Origin: Castanea sativa
Lineage: Eukaryota > Streptophyta > Magnoliopsida > Fagales > Fagaceae
NCBI RefSeq assembly: GCF_040712315.1
Contig: NC_134013.1
Coordinates: forward strand, 41,092,501-41,156,500
Direction: 5' to 3'
Length of the DNA stretch: 64,000 bases
Under the pieces are notes generated by a model. The model saw only the letters and a list, made by a program, of their open reading frames with translations, was not told where the DNA came from and searched no databases. Positions 45,313 to 57,184 of the stretch are shown one piece after another (position 1 is the first letter of the stretch; every line of letters begins with the position of its first letter). The translations under genes were made by a program, and so were the position numbers.

Positions 45313-45513
45313 TTAGTAGCCACAACCGATCCTAAATGTTGGGCCATAAGCTTTCCCAAAGCTTTTGTTTCCACCTCTAATCTTTCCTTTTTTCCCCACG
45401 GCATTATCCTCCACTTCCCTCAAATTATCCACCTTCCTTTTCTGTTTCAATTTAACACCCTCTATTTCCATTGTGTCTTTTTTTCCTTTTGAGGTGGACC
45501 TAAACGTTTCCAC
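45313..45513 (-). pseudogene. LINE ORF1 tail, basic
   Basis: The 66-codon frame is rich in Lys, Arg, Glu and Gly (for example GVKLKQKRKVDNLREVED). It lies where the C-terminal part of ORF1 of plant L1 elements is expected, just upstream of the endonuclease. No knuckle is visible. Confidence 0.4.
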
Positions 45514-45595
45514 TTACCAAGTGGCTGATCCGAAATTGGTAGGGCTATATTAGAGTTCAAGCAATTATTTTCCTCATGCCATTGTGATTGAGTAC

Positions 45596-46392
45596 TTAAA
45601 CAGGGTTATTTTCCACTTCTTGTTCTTTACTATATGTTATTTTCCAATAATTACAGAACACCATCAATGTGTAACATCACATTCTCGTAAAACATTAAAC
45701 ATGAATTCTACTTGATAGCTAAGATAATGACATTCTACAAATAGGTGTAGGTTTCTTGTCTTGCTTATACTCATATACTCGAAAGTCAAAATTTATGTAT
45801 AGAATTGATCCCATTTGTAATCCATTGCAAGGCAGTAATATTATATTTTATCTTCAATGCCGCCCTTATTATCTTTTTACCTAATATAATTTTACAACAA
45901 TTTTTGATATAGACTGCACTGCACTATACTTTTTATATGTGCCTACCTAGAACTCTAATAGAAAGTTGAGGGAGGAAAGTGGAATTCACATAGGATAACA
46001 AAAACAAAAGAAAGTGAAAGCACATCATAAATTCATAATTTTCACGTGCTCCTCATCTTTGTTTCTCATAGAAGATGATCAATTAGCCTAGCTACTTGTA
46101 GCATTGCTTGTTCTAATTTTTTTTTTTTTGCCTAAACAGGAATAGAGGATATAGGGTGTCCTATACATATGTATAAAAACTACAATCATAGAAAAATTAA
46201 GCTGCCTTGTGATCATAATAAAGTGGTTATATTGGATAACTTCAAGGGACTTTAGGAGCATGTGATGAGGAATCCTATGATCAAACATGAAGAAGTTGAA
46301 ATAATCAGGTCCAAGGAAACGACATGGCAAGTTTCAAAACTGTCGGTTTCATAACACAACACAAATTAATAGTTAATTAGTTGATGTGCTAC

Positions 46393-46394
<2 letters not shown>
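45596..46394. other. Intergenic AT-rich DNA, no gene
   Basis: No convincing frame is visible; the longest (46088-46330 minus) lacks motifs. It contains the continuation of the locus that received the LINE. Confidence 0.5.

Positions 46395-46447
<53 letters not shown>
46395..46447. repeat. Microsatellite (AAT)n
   Basis: About 17 uninterrupted ATA/AAT units. Confidence 0.97.
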
Positions 46448-46448
<1 letters not shown>

Positions 46449-46910
46449 GTGATATTGAAAACACTAGTCATACCAATCAACCGCATATATGTCGGCGTCA
46501 TTCTTTCTGAGATTTTGTTGTGACAGAGGACAAAATCAAATGACTCGAGATTCGTCCTGCTACTTACTGAGCATTCTAATTAAATCGCTAAGGTAATTAA
46601 AAAGTTTTAGAATTAATGCGTACAAATATGAGTTGATTGTACTCCATCATGAATAGTATCTTTTTTTTTTTTTTTAATGAACATGAAAAGTAGTATCTGT
46701 TTTCGGACAGAGGAATCCTTTTTCATAGATCGTTTACTTGTTTTGTGATAGAGGATTCTAGACAAAACAAAGGCAATGTACTCTATTCTCTATCTTGAGA
46801 ATTTAAGTGGAAGAACTTTCAAGTAGTACTACTAGTATAATACTTTTTCTTACAAAATCTTGGAAGAAAATTGATATAGCACTTCGGTTAATTTTTAAAG
46901 GGTCTTATTA

Positions 46911-47057
46911 ATGTGTGCCCTAAGGGCACACATTAAGCCATTCATTTTTTAAAATATTTTTTCGAGAATTGAAAAAGCTGTCAATACTTTTTCAATTTTT
47001 GAAAAAATATTTTAAAAAATGTTTAATTATTGTGTGCCGCACACATTAACAAAATCC
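46911..47057. mobile_element. Small foldback element (MITE-like)
   Basis: ggtcttattaatgtgtgccc at the left mirrors gtgccgcacacattaacaaaatcc at the right. The inner ttttttaaaatatttttt and gaattgaaaaag also mirror each other, so nearly the whole 147 bp can form one hairpin. Target duplications were not resolved. Confidence 0.6.
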
Positions 47058-47896
47058 ATTTTTAAAACAATGATAGATTGGTAGTTTAACATTTGCTGGG
47101 ATCTATTTATTACACAGCCTTTGATTGCTCGACATTCAATAATGTCTGCACTCTTTTACATCGTGTAAAGTGTAAATTAACAATTAATGCATAAAAATAT
47201 GGACATTTTGTATGCAGTAGTATACATCCGAAAGTGTGAAATAATAATTTTGCCAATGTGTAGTTTACTACACAGGGCTATGGTTGATAAACATGATGCG
47301 TAAACTTTTTTGTAGAGAAGGTATTTGGATATTCAGCCCTTACACCTTATGGGCCCAAGGTATTAATTTTTTTTTTTTAAATTTTTCGTTTCCTACTACT
47401 GTGATTCAAGGGCATATAATATATAGTATTGTATAAACTAATTCCTTAAAAAAATTGACAATTAATTAATATTGAATGTACTAAATATAATATATTGTAT
47501 AGATGGTAGAGAAGTAGAGAGAGAAGAATATAAGCGAAGGAAGATGAGGACAAGAGGGAGGTGTTTGTTCTTTGTTTGTTTTATGGGAGGACATAGAAGA
47601 AAGCCAAAGAAAGGGAAAGAAAATTAAAGAAGACATGGCGCCCCCGACAAAGATTTTGGCAGTACGGACAAGACATGCCATTCTTCCTCCCCTTAATTAA
47701 TATCCCCAAAAACATATGGTTATGTTCCTAAGTCACTGGTCAGGCTAGCTCGAGATTTAAGGGTTTGTTTGTTTGTTTCTAACATTAAAATGCGGTTCAA
47801 AGGAATATATGTCATGGAATAAATTAAAGTTATCAATTATACCAAGGAGAATAATTCCATTATTATTTTATGTTTTCTTCTTCTTCTTTTTAATTA

Positions 47897-47899
<3 letters not shown>
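47058..47899. other. Intergenic DNA, no gene
   Basis: AT-rich sequence; the minus-strand 66-codon frame at 47481-47681 covers a purine-rich patch and is not convincing. Confidence 0.5.
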
Positions 47900-47951
<52 letters not shown>

Positions 47952-47988
47952 AGAGAGAGAGAGAGAGAGATATATATATAGATAGATA
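47900..47988. repeat. Compound microsatellite (TA)n(GA)n
   Basis: About 25 TA units, then about nine GA units, then short TA and GATA repeats. Open frames here on both strands are low-complexity artefacts. Confidence 0.97.
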
Positions 47989-48566
47989 TGGAAGTTGCCA
48001 GCAAGTGATATGCGTTGGCCTTGACTTTTTTTTTTTTTTTTTGGAGTACTTGTAATGAGCACCCCCTATACCCATCTTTTGGATCATGGCTAGAACTAGA
48101 AGCCTAGAACAAAAGAAGATTAAAAAAAAAAATTAAAAGGCCAATTTCTTAAATAAGTTATTGGGTTTTTATTAATTAATTTAATAGCTTAGTAAATGGA
48201 TTATATGAGTTTGATAAGATAATTTGAAGGATCAAAATTCATCGAAGTTAGTTGGGAAAAATATTGTTGAGATATCCATAATCCATATATTCTACCTTAC
48301 TTTTAGTTATAAAAATGACACCTATATATGGCCACAAACTCACATGAAGCCAAAACCATTTTGGTCTTTCTTGCAATATATATAGCTACGGCGCCCTATA
48401 TCAGAAATGAAGGGGTGCCCATAAAAGTGATGATCAAAATAAATTCTATAATAAAATTCTTGGAAATGGTAATCATTCTCTTTAATTAGTTTAGAGACCT
48501 GAGGTTAGGGATCTCTAATTCTCTAAACCCTAGATTTTGTCCTCTTGAAAAGTGAGGGTGTGTAAT

Positions 48567-48573
48567 ATATATA

Positions 48574-48609
<36 letters not shown>

Positions 48610-48644
48610 TGTATGTATGTATGTATGTATGTATGTATGTATGT
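48567..48644. repeat. Microsatellite (TA)n(ATGT)n
   Basis: A short TA run followed by 16 perfect ATGT units (48581-48644). Confidence 0.97.
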
Positions 48645-49254
48645 CGGTCGGTCCACCTCTATCCGTAATCTCACAGTCTCACAGGTCATTGAAACTTTAA
48701 CAACAAACAAACAACCATGCATGTATGGTTATTGTACATAAATACACCATCCACTAATTGTCTATGCGTGCAGATGACACCATTACCACTATTCTACTAA
48801 CTAGTAGTGCCAATCTTAAAACTTTTATCATCGAAACGAAGTCATTGGTAGTCAATTTGTGTGCCTTTCTGCTTTAGTTTGGTTAATTTTCCATAAGGAA
48901 AAAAAGAGAAAGAAATATAATCTTCCTAGTCATCTCATGAATAACGTTTATAAAGAGATTACAATTACATTAATTATATTTAAAGCACTCTATGAGATCT
49001 AATTGCTTGTAATTAATTCGGGGTACAAATTCCCTTACCATAACTATTAAATATTAGTACAAATGAAAAACTTTCAAGGCAATGAATTGGGACGATATTA
49101 ATATCACTATTTTTAAAAAAAAAAAATATATATATGAGTTAGAATTTTACTATAGCTTCATTTAAATGTATATGTGTATAAAGTTCTTTTTTGAAATTTG
49201 AACTCGGTTCTTGTCTCCCTTACACCCATAAATACAAGAAATTAGACAGTTCTC
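48645..49254. other. Intergenic DNA, no gene
   Basis: AT-rich, with no convincing frame or RNA gene. Confidence 0.5.
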
Positions 49255-49425
49255 TAGTGGACCATGTCACTTGTTCACCATTCCACTAAAAGACTTCTAC
49301 TTGTTTGAAATTATTGAGTCAGTAATCAGTTTCTGTTTAAAATTTTTTTCTAATTCAGCAATTTTAAACAAGTAGGGGTCTTTTAGTAAAATGGTGGACC
49401 ACGTCACTTGTCCACTATGAGGACC
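49255..49425. mobile_element. Foldback MITE-like element
   Basis: The segment ctagtggaccatgtcacttg...ccactaaaagacttctacttgtttgaaatt reappears inverted at about 49350-49425 with a few changes. Both arms are about 70 bp around a short AT-rich centre. Confidence 0.6.
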
Positions 49426-50000
49426 TTATAATTTCTCCATAAATACCTACAAAGGTGTGTGGTGGTTTAAAATGACTATTATGAAAGGATTAGAATCCTC
49501 TAAATTTAAAATGGATATATTTCAAGGGTCTTATTAAATATTTTAAATCTAAAGGTGTTTTAAATGATATGACACTCTATATATTGTTAATTGTAGGAAA
49601 TAAAATCATAATTGTGAAATGGATTCTCTTCATTTTAAGTGAAGTGGAGATGATTGTACTCCATTTTGAAAAGTTTTTTTTTTTTTAATAATTTTAATTT
49701 TTTTAAAATTGAAAACTTGAGTTAAGTAGTGCATGTTATATGGCATTTTTGTGTGTTTGTTTTATGAGAATATTTTACATGGCATTGATAAGGAGCCTTG
49801 TCCCCATTTCAACAAAAGAATTGATTACAGAACCATAAATTGCTAAAACTACTATCACTTCTATAACAAAAATTTTAAGCTATTATCGTTCTAGAATTTT
49901 AGATATGACTAATTCCATGTGACAAAATTAATTAAAAGAAAAGTGGTTAAAATTGATGTGTTGGAGTTAGGTTAGAAATATATCAAATGAATTGATTAAG

Positions 50001-50139
50001 GGTCTGTTTGGTAAGAGATTTCTAGTAACGTTATTTAAGTTTTATGAAAATACGTGTGAGTGAAAAAATATGTGAAAATACGTGTTGTGGTATTTAAACA
50101 ACAGTTTTTGTTGTTTAAACACCATTACCAAACAAGACC
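50001..50139. mobile_element. Short MITE, GGTCTGTTTGGT ends
   Basis: It starts GGTCTGTTTGGTAA and ends TTACCAAACAAGACC, near-perfect inverted ends of about 14 bp over 139 bp. Such ends are widespread in small hAT-type plant MITEs. The target duplication was not clear. Confidence 0.55.
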
Positions 50140-50316
50140 TAAATATTTCAAAGAACAAAAGTTTTGTATAAGTGAAGTTCAAAAAAAAGTTTATGAGACC
50201 CTTGCATGAGAGAAATTGTGACAATTAGTGAATTGACTTTGAAGGTTGGCAACTTAACCTAATGATTTCATATATAAAACAGACCCATACTACACAGAGA
50301 GAGTATGAGGCTACTA

Positions 50317-50436
50317 ATAACAAAGAGTAAATCTAACTCCTTTAAAAGTTTCAAAATTCGTCTCCCTTTGTGTGTTATAACAAAGAGTAAATCTAACTCC
50401 TTTAAAAGTTTCAAAATTCGTCTCCCTTTGTGTGTT
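50317..50436. repeat. Perfect 60-bp tandem duplication
   Basis: Two consecutive 60-bp units starting at aacaaagagtaaatctaac appear identical. The lack of differences suggests a recent duplication. Confidence 0.9.
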
Positions 50437-52190
50437 TTTTCACTGTAAGATTTTTTTTTTTAGAGTTTCTCTTGGAGCATTTCTTTTATGCCTAAACATT
50501 TGATTGTTTGAAAGAAGAGAGTTAGTTTCTCAAGAATGGGGCGCTATTGTTGTTTTGTGGATTTCTGGGATGTGAACAAGGTTTGTTCATGGAGGACGTT
50601 TGAGTAGAAGGATTTCGGAGGTTCTAAGACAATTGGAGGAGGAAGGAAAGTGAGATGTTTGATGAGGCTATAATAAAGAGTTTAATTGTGCATATACTTT
50701 CTAAGTAAACTGTTGTAATTATTGCTTTTAGCGAATATTTTTAGGGATTGGATCCTTGGAATGGTTTTTCACATCGAAAAGGTTTTTTATAAGTTTTCCA
50801 CTTTGTTATAAAATTTGTGTCTTGTTTTGCTTTCATTATTACTGTTTTTATATTAAAACTGTAATTAAAGTAAGTGTTTATACTATTTGTGTGGAATAAC
50901 TTGTTCAATCATTCAATTAATCTGTCACATAAGTGTTTTGGGGGTCTAAATCAGATTTTCCAAACAATATAATATATAAATTTCTTAATTACCTTTTTTT
51001 TTTTTTTGAGAAGATCTTAATTACTTACTAATTCTTTCTACATTATGAAGTTAACACATCAGTTTGTAAAGGCTTTTTTAATAAAACTTTCATTATTGCT
51101 AGAGCCCCCCTAGCCTCGTTCCCACTCCCTAGTGAAGGTGTACAATACAAGTCTCTAGATAGATGATAAATGGAATATTTCGTGCATTAAATGATTCTTA
51201 AGAGTGAACGATTAACAAAATCATGCTATGATTTAGGCCTTATCCCAAAGTGATATAAGAAATTGAGTGGGGTTTACCTTTTAAATTCAAATTTTATAGA
51301 AAAGATTTAAAAGGTTTTGCTATATATGACAGCCACGACACGTTGCTGTGCTCAGATTAGATGGCTATCATTCAAAACCTACTCATAGCTATGAGCATGA
51401 GTGTATGACTCAACACCAAAAAGTAAGATTCATTAAGTAAATCGACCAACTATTTGATTAAATTCCAAATGTCCCTTCTGGTTTAAACATTTTTACTTAT
51501 GTTCAACTCATAAAGAACTAGCTAGTGATGGTACGATAGACATGCCCTATTAATTTGCCCAATATATAAGTTTGTATACACCACTTGCCCTATTAATTTC
51601 ACAATACATAACTTTTTTTTTTTTTTTGGTGAACCAATACATAACTTTATATCATCTAAATATATATATATATATATAAATTTATATACACCACCTTTTT
51701 CAGAACATTGAGGTAGTATATTCTCAATTTATCCAATTCTTCTAGTGACAAAAACTTTGTCATACAATTCACTATTTACTACAACTTATACATTTATTAA
51801 CTTATGATTAGATTACATCATTTACACATTAATTTACTTATAATATTTTGAAAAAAGTCATCTAATTACCATTTGGCACAAGTGTAAGTTCTGATCAAAT
51901 GTGTGACAAAATATGTGTTACTAAACTTTTTGCAATTTATCAATGGGATAGTGTGACAAACAACAAAAAAAATTTACTTTTATCGTTATTAAAACAAGGG
52001 TTGTGAAAATTATTATGTCATTCCCATTACTTGAATGAGTAATGTTATGAATACTACATGCCATATAAGTTTATAAATTTTTTTGTAATAAATTTTATAG
52101 TAATTTTGTATATATATTTTTAACTCTAACTTGCCACGGTTGGTATACAGAAAAATATGTACACTCACAGTCGCTGTACATATATTTTTA
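50437..52190. other. Intergenic DNA upstream of the bHLH gene
   Basis: No coding frame of note. It holds AT-rich DNA with poly-T runs at about 50450, 50993 and 51610. The last kilobase is probably the upstream regulatory region of the bHLH gene, but no specific element could be assigned with confidence. Confidence 0.45.
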
Positions 52191-52570
52191 GATCTATATA
52201 TATATTTTTTGTTTTTTAATTAATCGTAAGGAATTGTTGCTACCCGCCTTTTCTGTCCCACTTTGAGATAAAGCAAAAAGCAGGGGAAAAAGCAAGAAAG
52301 AAAAGAAAAACATAAAAGAAAGAAAGAAAAAGGCAAAGCAATAAAGAAAGAAGAAAAAGAAAGAAAACAGAGACAAAGGTTCTCAAGACTCCATGATTAT
52401 TCAAATTCTCTCCAACACAGGATTTGAGGGTTCCCCTACTTAACCCAAAGTAAGAGGACCTCTCAGAGGTTCTACAAAGACTTTGTTTGAAAGCTTAAAA
52501 GAAAACACACACACACACAAAGAAAAGGTGAAGAAAGAGTGAAGGAAAGTTTCTCATCAGGATTATAGGG
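52191..52570 (+). promoter_or_regulatory. Putative core promoter and 5' leader of the bHLH gene
   Basis: A TATA-like stretch, tctatatatatatttttt at about 52193-52210, lies 360 bp before the start codon. It is followed by a purine-rich region (52285-52375, aagaaag-type words) and a CA repeat at about 52506-52520. The leader is long and GA-rich, which is common in plant transcription-factor genes. The transcription start is inferred only. Confidence 0.4.
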
Positions 52571-53875
52571 ATGAATAGAGGTGTTTTACAAAGCTCACCG
52601 GTGCAACAAATGATGGCTGGAAACCCGAACTGTTGGAATATTAATAACATGCGTCCACCAACACAACCATCTTCTCATTTCTTGCCTAGTCCAATTTTTT
52701 TTCCTCAATATGCACCCACTTCTTCTTCTTCTTCTTCTTCAATTCCTTCTTGGCATGATAGCCAGGAGCTTCCTGAGTCTTGGAGCCAACTACTCTTGTA
52801 ATTATTCCCTTGTCTCTCTTTCTCATAGATCCATGTTTGCATGATTATCTATTTTACCACTTTCTCATAGTCCAATATCTGTGTTTTCATGATCTATCTC
52901 TTTATTTCAAACTATAAGTGTTATTAATGATGAAATATTGGTAATTTAGTGGGATTGTTATGTGGGTCTTTTTTCTTTATAGGGGTGGATCTGTGGGAGA
53001 AGAAGATAAGGATGGTATGAGCCAGTTTCAAGCTGCTAAAAAGTTGGAGAATTGGGGGGAACAATTATATAGTCAGGCTGCAAATGCTTCTGTTGTTAAT
53101 GTCAAGCAAGAAAACTCAGTAAGCAACTATGTGTATGGGCATGGAACTGAGGATTTTCAGGCAGCAAAAGCTACTTGGTCTCAAGTAATGCCTGCTTCAT
53201 CTCCAAACTCATCTTGTGTGACAAGTTTTAACAATAACATGTTGGATTTCTCTAGTAATAAGGTAGATGGAAGGCACCCACCACCCGATCGATCTTCTGA
53301 GGTAAGAAAGAGTGGCTAAAGTTCGTGATCTTGTCAATTTAAAAGTTCCTGATTCTCTAGGGTTGCAATTCAAGAGTCTCTTTCAGATTTAAATTTATGA
53401 AATGAATGCTGTAAATTCATGAATATGGTTTTAAGATGCTTCTTCTTCTTTGGGTGTTTGGTAAAGGCTTTTAAAACTTTCATTGGTCATTCATCTAAAA
53501 TAAATTAATTCTTTGTATGAATGATCTATTATACATTGTGAATGGATTGATTTAGCTAGCCATTTTTCTTTTTCTTTTTTTAAAGTATTCTTTTCCTACT
53601 AACCTACTAATAATTTAATTCCTCCATTTTTTGTGTGTGCACTTTCTCTTGCTTATTTATCTCCTCCCCCAATCCACCAACTTGTGTAGCCAGTAATATT
53701 TATTAGTGAAAACAATCAAGATTCTTATCTTCTTTCTTTTCTCAATAAGTGTAACAGCATTGCAAATGGTGGGGCACTTAAGAAAGCTAGGGTTCAGCCT
53801 TCTTCAACCCAACCTACCTTCAAGGTAATGTTTATATCTCAAAAGACCTTGCCCCCTAAAACTCTCTCTCTCTCC

Positions 53876-53914
<39 letters not shown>

Positions 53915-55629
53915 TCACAACCACACGACTATGTCCACATCCAGACCACACCCGCAGGCTACACATGCCCAACAGACACATACGAACATCCATGGGTAGT
54001 AACTATTGTCTTTCTTGATTGTCCATTTGTCAATGGTGATGATTCTTTATCTCTCTCTTCTATTTATCCATCAGTATAGAAGGAAAACTCACTCACTTTA
54101 AAATAAAAAAAGGTACTGCAATCATGTCCTCATCCAGTTTCTCTTCTATCTTATTTTAAATTTCAGGTGAGGAAGGAGAAATTAGGTGACAGAATTACTG
54201 CTCTCCACCAGCTTGTATCTCCATTTGGAAAGGTAATTTTTAAACTAGCTAAAAGTCATAATTAAGATGCCTCAAACAGTAGATATGTCAAATAAATTAG
54301 AACCAAAAAAAAAAAAAAAAATCACAAATCTTTTAAGAGGAAACTCATAAGGAGAAGTTTTTCTCGCATATGATCAAAGCTTCCTTTCTTTTTCCATTTA
54401 AAAAAAAAAAAAAAAAAAGCTTCCTTTCTTCATCATCTTTTTCTCAAATCACTAGACTAGGGTTTTTTTCTCTTTAAGCATTAAAGAAGACATAGAAATA
54501 TGACTTTGGACGGTTGTGGTGTGTGGTATATTTTTCACCTTTTGCAGACTGACACAGCCTCTGTCTTGTTAGAAGCTATTGGATACATCAGATTCCTTCA
54601 GAGTCAAATTGAGGTGATGTTTCTCCTCCTCCCTTTATTTTTGCAAACAACCATGAGGGAGTGATGGCACACTGTAAAAGTATCATTTCTCAATGTTCTT
54701 TCAGTATTCTTTAGTTATTGAAGTTCTAAATATACTCTTTTCTTTTTCCCATGTTGGATTGCAGGCCCTAAGCTTACCTTACTTGGGAAGTGGATCAGGA
54801 AACATGAGGCAGCAACAACAGTCTGTAAGAAACTACAATATAAACTCATTTCTCACTTTCCAAAGCAAGAATAAACTCTCACTTCCTCTCTCTCTCTCTC
54901 TCTCTCTCTCTCATGTGCATGAGTTATATATGGTCAATAATTTGACATTAATTGATTAATGATTGCTATTTTCTTGTGCCACATTCTTGTTAGGTTCAAG
55001 GAGAAAGGAATTGTTTATTTCCTGAAGACCCTGGTCAGGTATGCTTTATTGGATCCATTTCTCCTTAAAGGGTTGTGTGGGGAACTTGGATTTGAAAAGC
55101 TACAACTTTACTGTGTTTTCTGAACAAAGTAAAAGGATGTAGTACTTATGTTATTAGCTTTGCAGACTTTCAACCCGTAGCAATTCGAACCAAAAGACTG
55201 ACAATAGACTATAATTTGTTTACATTTCAAAAATTTAAAGATCCAGAAAGTAATTTAATTAGCACTAATGCTTTTGAATTGTTGTGTGTTTTTTACCAGC
55301 TGCTGAATGAGAACTGTATTAAGAGGAAAGGTGGTCCTGAGCAGGTAATTCTTGACAATACAGTTAATTCGTTCTTAAATATTCTCTCTTTTCCCTCTTT
55401 GTACAACTGTAAGCTTTTTTACAAGTCCAATAATTAAATAAAAAATGAAGTGGAATTAATATGCACTTTTTTGTTTTCCGTTTGAAATTGTTAGGATTCT
55501 CATGAAGAACCAAAGAAAGACCTGAGGAGTAGAGGGTTGTGTCTGGTTCCGGTGTCATGTACACTGCAAGTTGGGAGTGACAATGGAGCTGACTATTGGG
55601 CTCCAGCTCTCGGAGGGGGCTTCCGATAG
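52571..55629 (+). CDS. bHLH68-like: bHLH transcription factor, bHLH68-like (9 exons, 345 aa)
   Basis: Coding exons: 52571-52797, 52983-53301, 53750-53824, 54167-54232, 54548-54613, 54765-54824, 54994-55038, 55300-55344 and 55495-55629. All introns are GT-AG and the joined frame has 346 codons including TAG. The protein starts [20 protein letters not shown], with poly-Ser, SWSQLLL and a KQENS motif in the first 180 residues. The bHLH domain (about residues 207-254) runs [47 protein letters not shown]. The C-terminus has [10 protein letters not shown], typical of the bHLH68/110/112/123/133 group. The basic region lacks the H-E-R pattern of classic E-box binders, as expected for this group. It should act in the nucleus as a dimer; relatives affect root and stress responses. 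The length is somewhat below that of Arabidopsis bHLH68. No disabling change is seen. Confidence 0.95.
53861..53914 (+). repeat. Intronic (CT)n(CA)n microsatellite
   Basis: A CT tract followed by about ten CA units in intron 3 of the bHLH gene, just after the donor of exon 3. A (TC)n tract of about 28 bp is in intron 6 (54885-54912). They may vary in length among individuals. Confidence 0.95.
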
Positions 55630-55688
55630 ATGGGAATTTAATTTGGTAACATATACAGCACAATAAGAGCTTCACAGAAACGATATAA

Positions 55689-55738
55689 CATCATGAGCAG
55701 TCACTCTGCTAAAAATCTAAGGCTGATTGCTCATGATG
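55689..55738 (+). promoter_or_regulatory. Hairpin in the bHLH 3' untranslated region
   Basis: catcatgagcagtc (55689-55702) pairs with gattgctcatgatg (55725-55738) at 13 of 14 positions, counting one mispair that is a G-T wobble in RNA. The loop is 22 nt. It begins 60 bp after the stop codon. It could be an mRNA structure or a small foldback insertion. Confidence 0.5.
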
Positions 55739-56498
55739 CTATACAATCTTGAATTCATACATGTGCGCTGTACATGTGGCTAGCATTTGTAAGCCTCTTA
55801 AGACTAATTAATTTATGTCAATTAAGCTTTATCTATCTTCATCCTAAAGCTGCTGCTACAATGCTTTACTTGTATATGCAGTGTTAGTATGATTGATCAT
55901 CTTAAATGTTGCTTAGAAAGTAGCATTCATCTAATCATGTTTAGAATTGGAACGTTTTATTGTCAGTCGCTTGCGCTTTAGGAATGGCTTCCAACGTTAT
56001 GTATGATTCAGCACTTGCGGATTAGCGTTGTTATCTGGAGGCATTACAAGAATCTGTGATACATTCTCGTCATTTTTATAAATGATGACAACTTTCATGG
56101 AGTAAAATTGATTAGCACTAGTGGCAGTGTACTTGGGCACAAAAGCTCTGTCTGGCAGAAATTCTTAAAAAATCATGTGCGAGGATTTTACATACAAATC
56201 CTTTATCAAACCATATTAAAAATTTTAGAAATTCTACCTCAAACATATATCATTTATATTTGAAAAAACTCAAACATTTTAACATACTGGTTTATCTAAC
56301 CATAAGTCAGATCAAATTAGTTGAATCAAGTCAACTTAAAATTGAACTTCTGAAATTCTAAAAAAAGAGTTTCCCATTAGTAAGATTTTGTACACTAAAT
56401 TATATAATATTTTGAGGTAGAAAGAGAGGTATGCTTATTTGTGAAAATAAACTTAATAATTATGGTATTTTAGCAATTTAAATACATATATGGGTTAA
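55739..56498. other. 3' flank of the bHLH gene
   Basis: AT-rich DNA, probably including the polyadenylation region. No further gene is seen before the CACTA terminus. Confidence 0.5.
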
Positions 56499-56519
56499 CA
56501 CTATAAGAAAAAAATGTCT

Positions 56520-57000
56520 ATTAGCGACCAAGAATTTTTTACGGACCCAAAAAGCCCTCTGAAAAAATATTATTTGTGATGGCAAAATAAAGCCCTTGCA
56601 AATGCTTGGTAAAATGTGAAATATTTGTGACCAACAAAAAAAGCTGTCGCAATTATCTGTTATAGTCGTCACAAATACTAATATTTTGGAGGGAAATTTT
56701 TCCTCCATATTATTTGCGAGGGACAATTAAAAATCTCTCGCAAAAAGTGTATTATTTGTGACAATTAAAAAAATGCCTTCACTAATACTAAATTATTTGC
56801 GAGGGCTAGGATCGACCTTCACAAATAATCATTAAAATGTAAAAAAATTTGGAGGGAAATGTTCCCACCAAATTATTTCCGAGGGACAATAAAAATTCCT
56901 TGCAAAAAGTTTATTTTTTATGTGAATTACAAATATACCCTCACTAATACTAAATTATTTGCGAAGGCTAAAATTGGCCTTCGCAAATAATCATGAAAAT
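56520..57000. repeat. CACTA subterminal repeats
   Basis: Words of the form attatttg(c/t)gagg(g)acaa and their inverses (ttgtgac, ccttcgcaaataatc) recur about eight to ten times, with two copies of aatttggagggaaatgttcc-like sequence. In CACTA elements such repeats are binding sites for the TNPA-type protein. Confidence 0.6.
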
Positions 57001-57184
57001 ATTAATGTTTTTTGGAGATAAAAAGTTATTCTAAAATTCAAAGAAAAATAAAAAGAAACGCATAAACATATAGCACTTTGTATTCTTTAGATGAACCTTT
57101 TGTTTACAGTCTAAAAAAAAACATTTTATATATATCCTATATAAGAAAGGTCTATCCTTATTTTCTAAACAATTGTACCAATAA

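Larger units (their letters stand above)
41114..45581 (-). mobile_element. L1-type LINE, minus strand
   Basis: It is bounded by a perfect 14-bp target duplication, ttgtgattgagtac at 41100-41113 and 45582-45595. A T-run at 41115-41123 (poly-A tail on the minus strand) lies beside the left copy. On the minus strand the order is ORF1-like tail, endonuclease, RT, zinc-finger RVT domain and RNase H, which is the plant L1 order. At 4.47 kb it is shorter than a full plant L1 (usually 6 kb or more), so it is 5'-truncated. Frames are broken throughout. Confidence 0.9.

Noticed and set aside
47773..48062. Open frames on both strands with IYIYIY repeats
   Set aside because: They are translations of the (TA)n(GA)n microsatellite and poly-T run, not genes.
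48486..48722. 78-codon minus-strand frame with THTYI repeats
   Set aside because: It is produced by the (ATGT)n microsatellite.
52194..52376. 60-codon Phe/Ser-rich minus-strand frame
   Set aside because: It reads the purine-rich leader of the bHLH gene in antisense; there are no motifs and it is low in complexity.
53828..54079. 83-codon frame after exon 3 of the bHLH gene
   Set aside because: It is intronic sequence over the (CT)n(CA)n tract; the exon 3 to exon 4 splice preserves the family protein.
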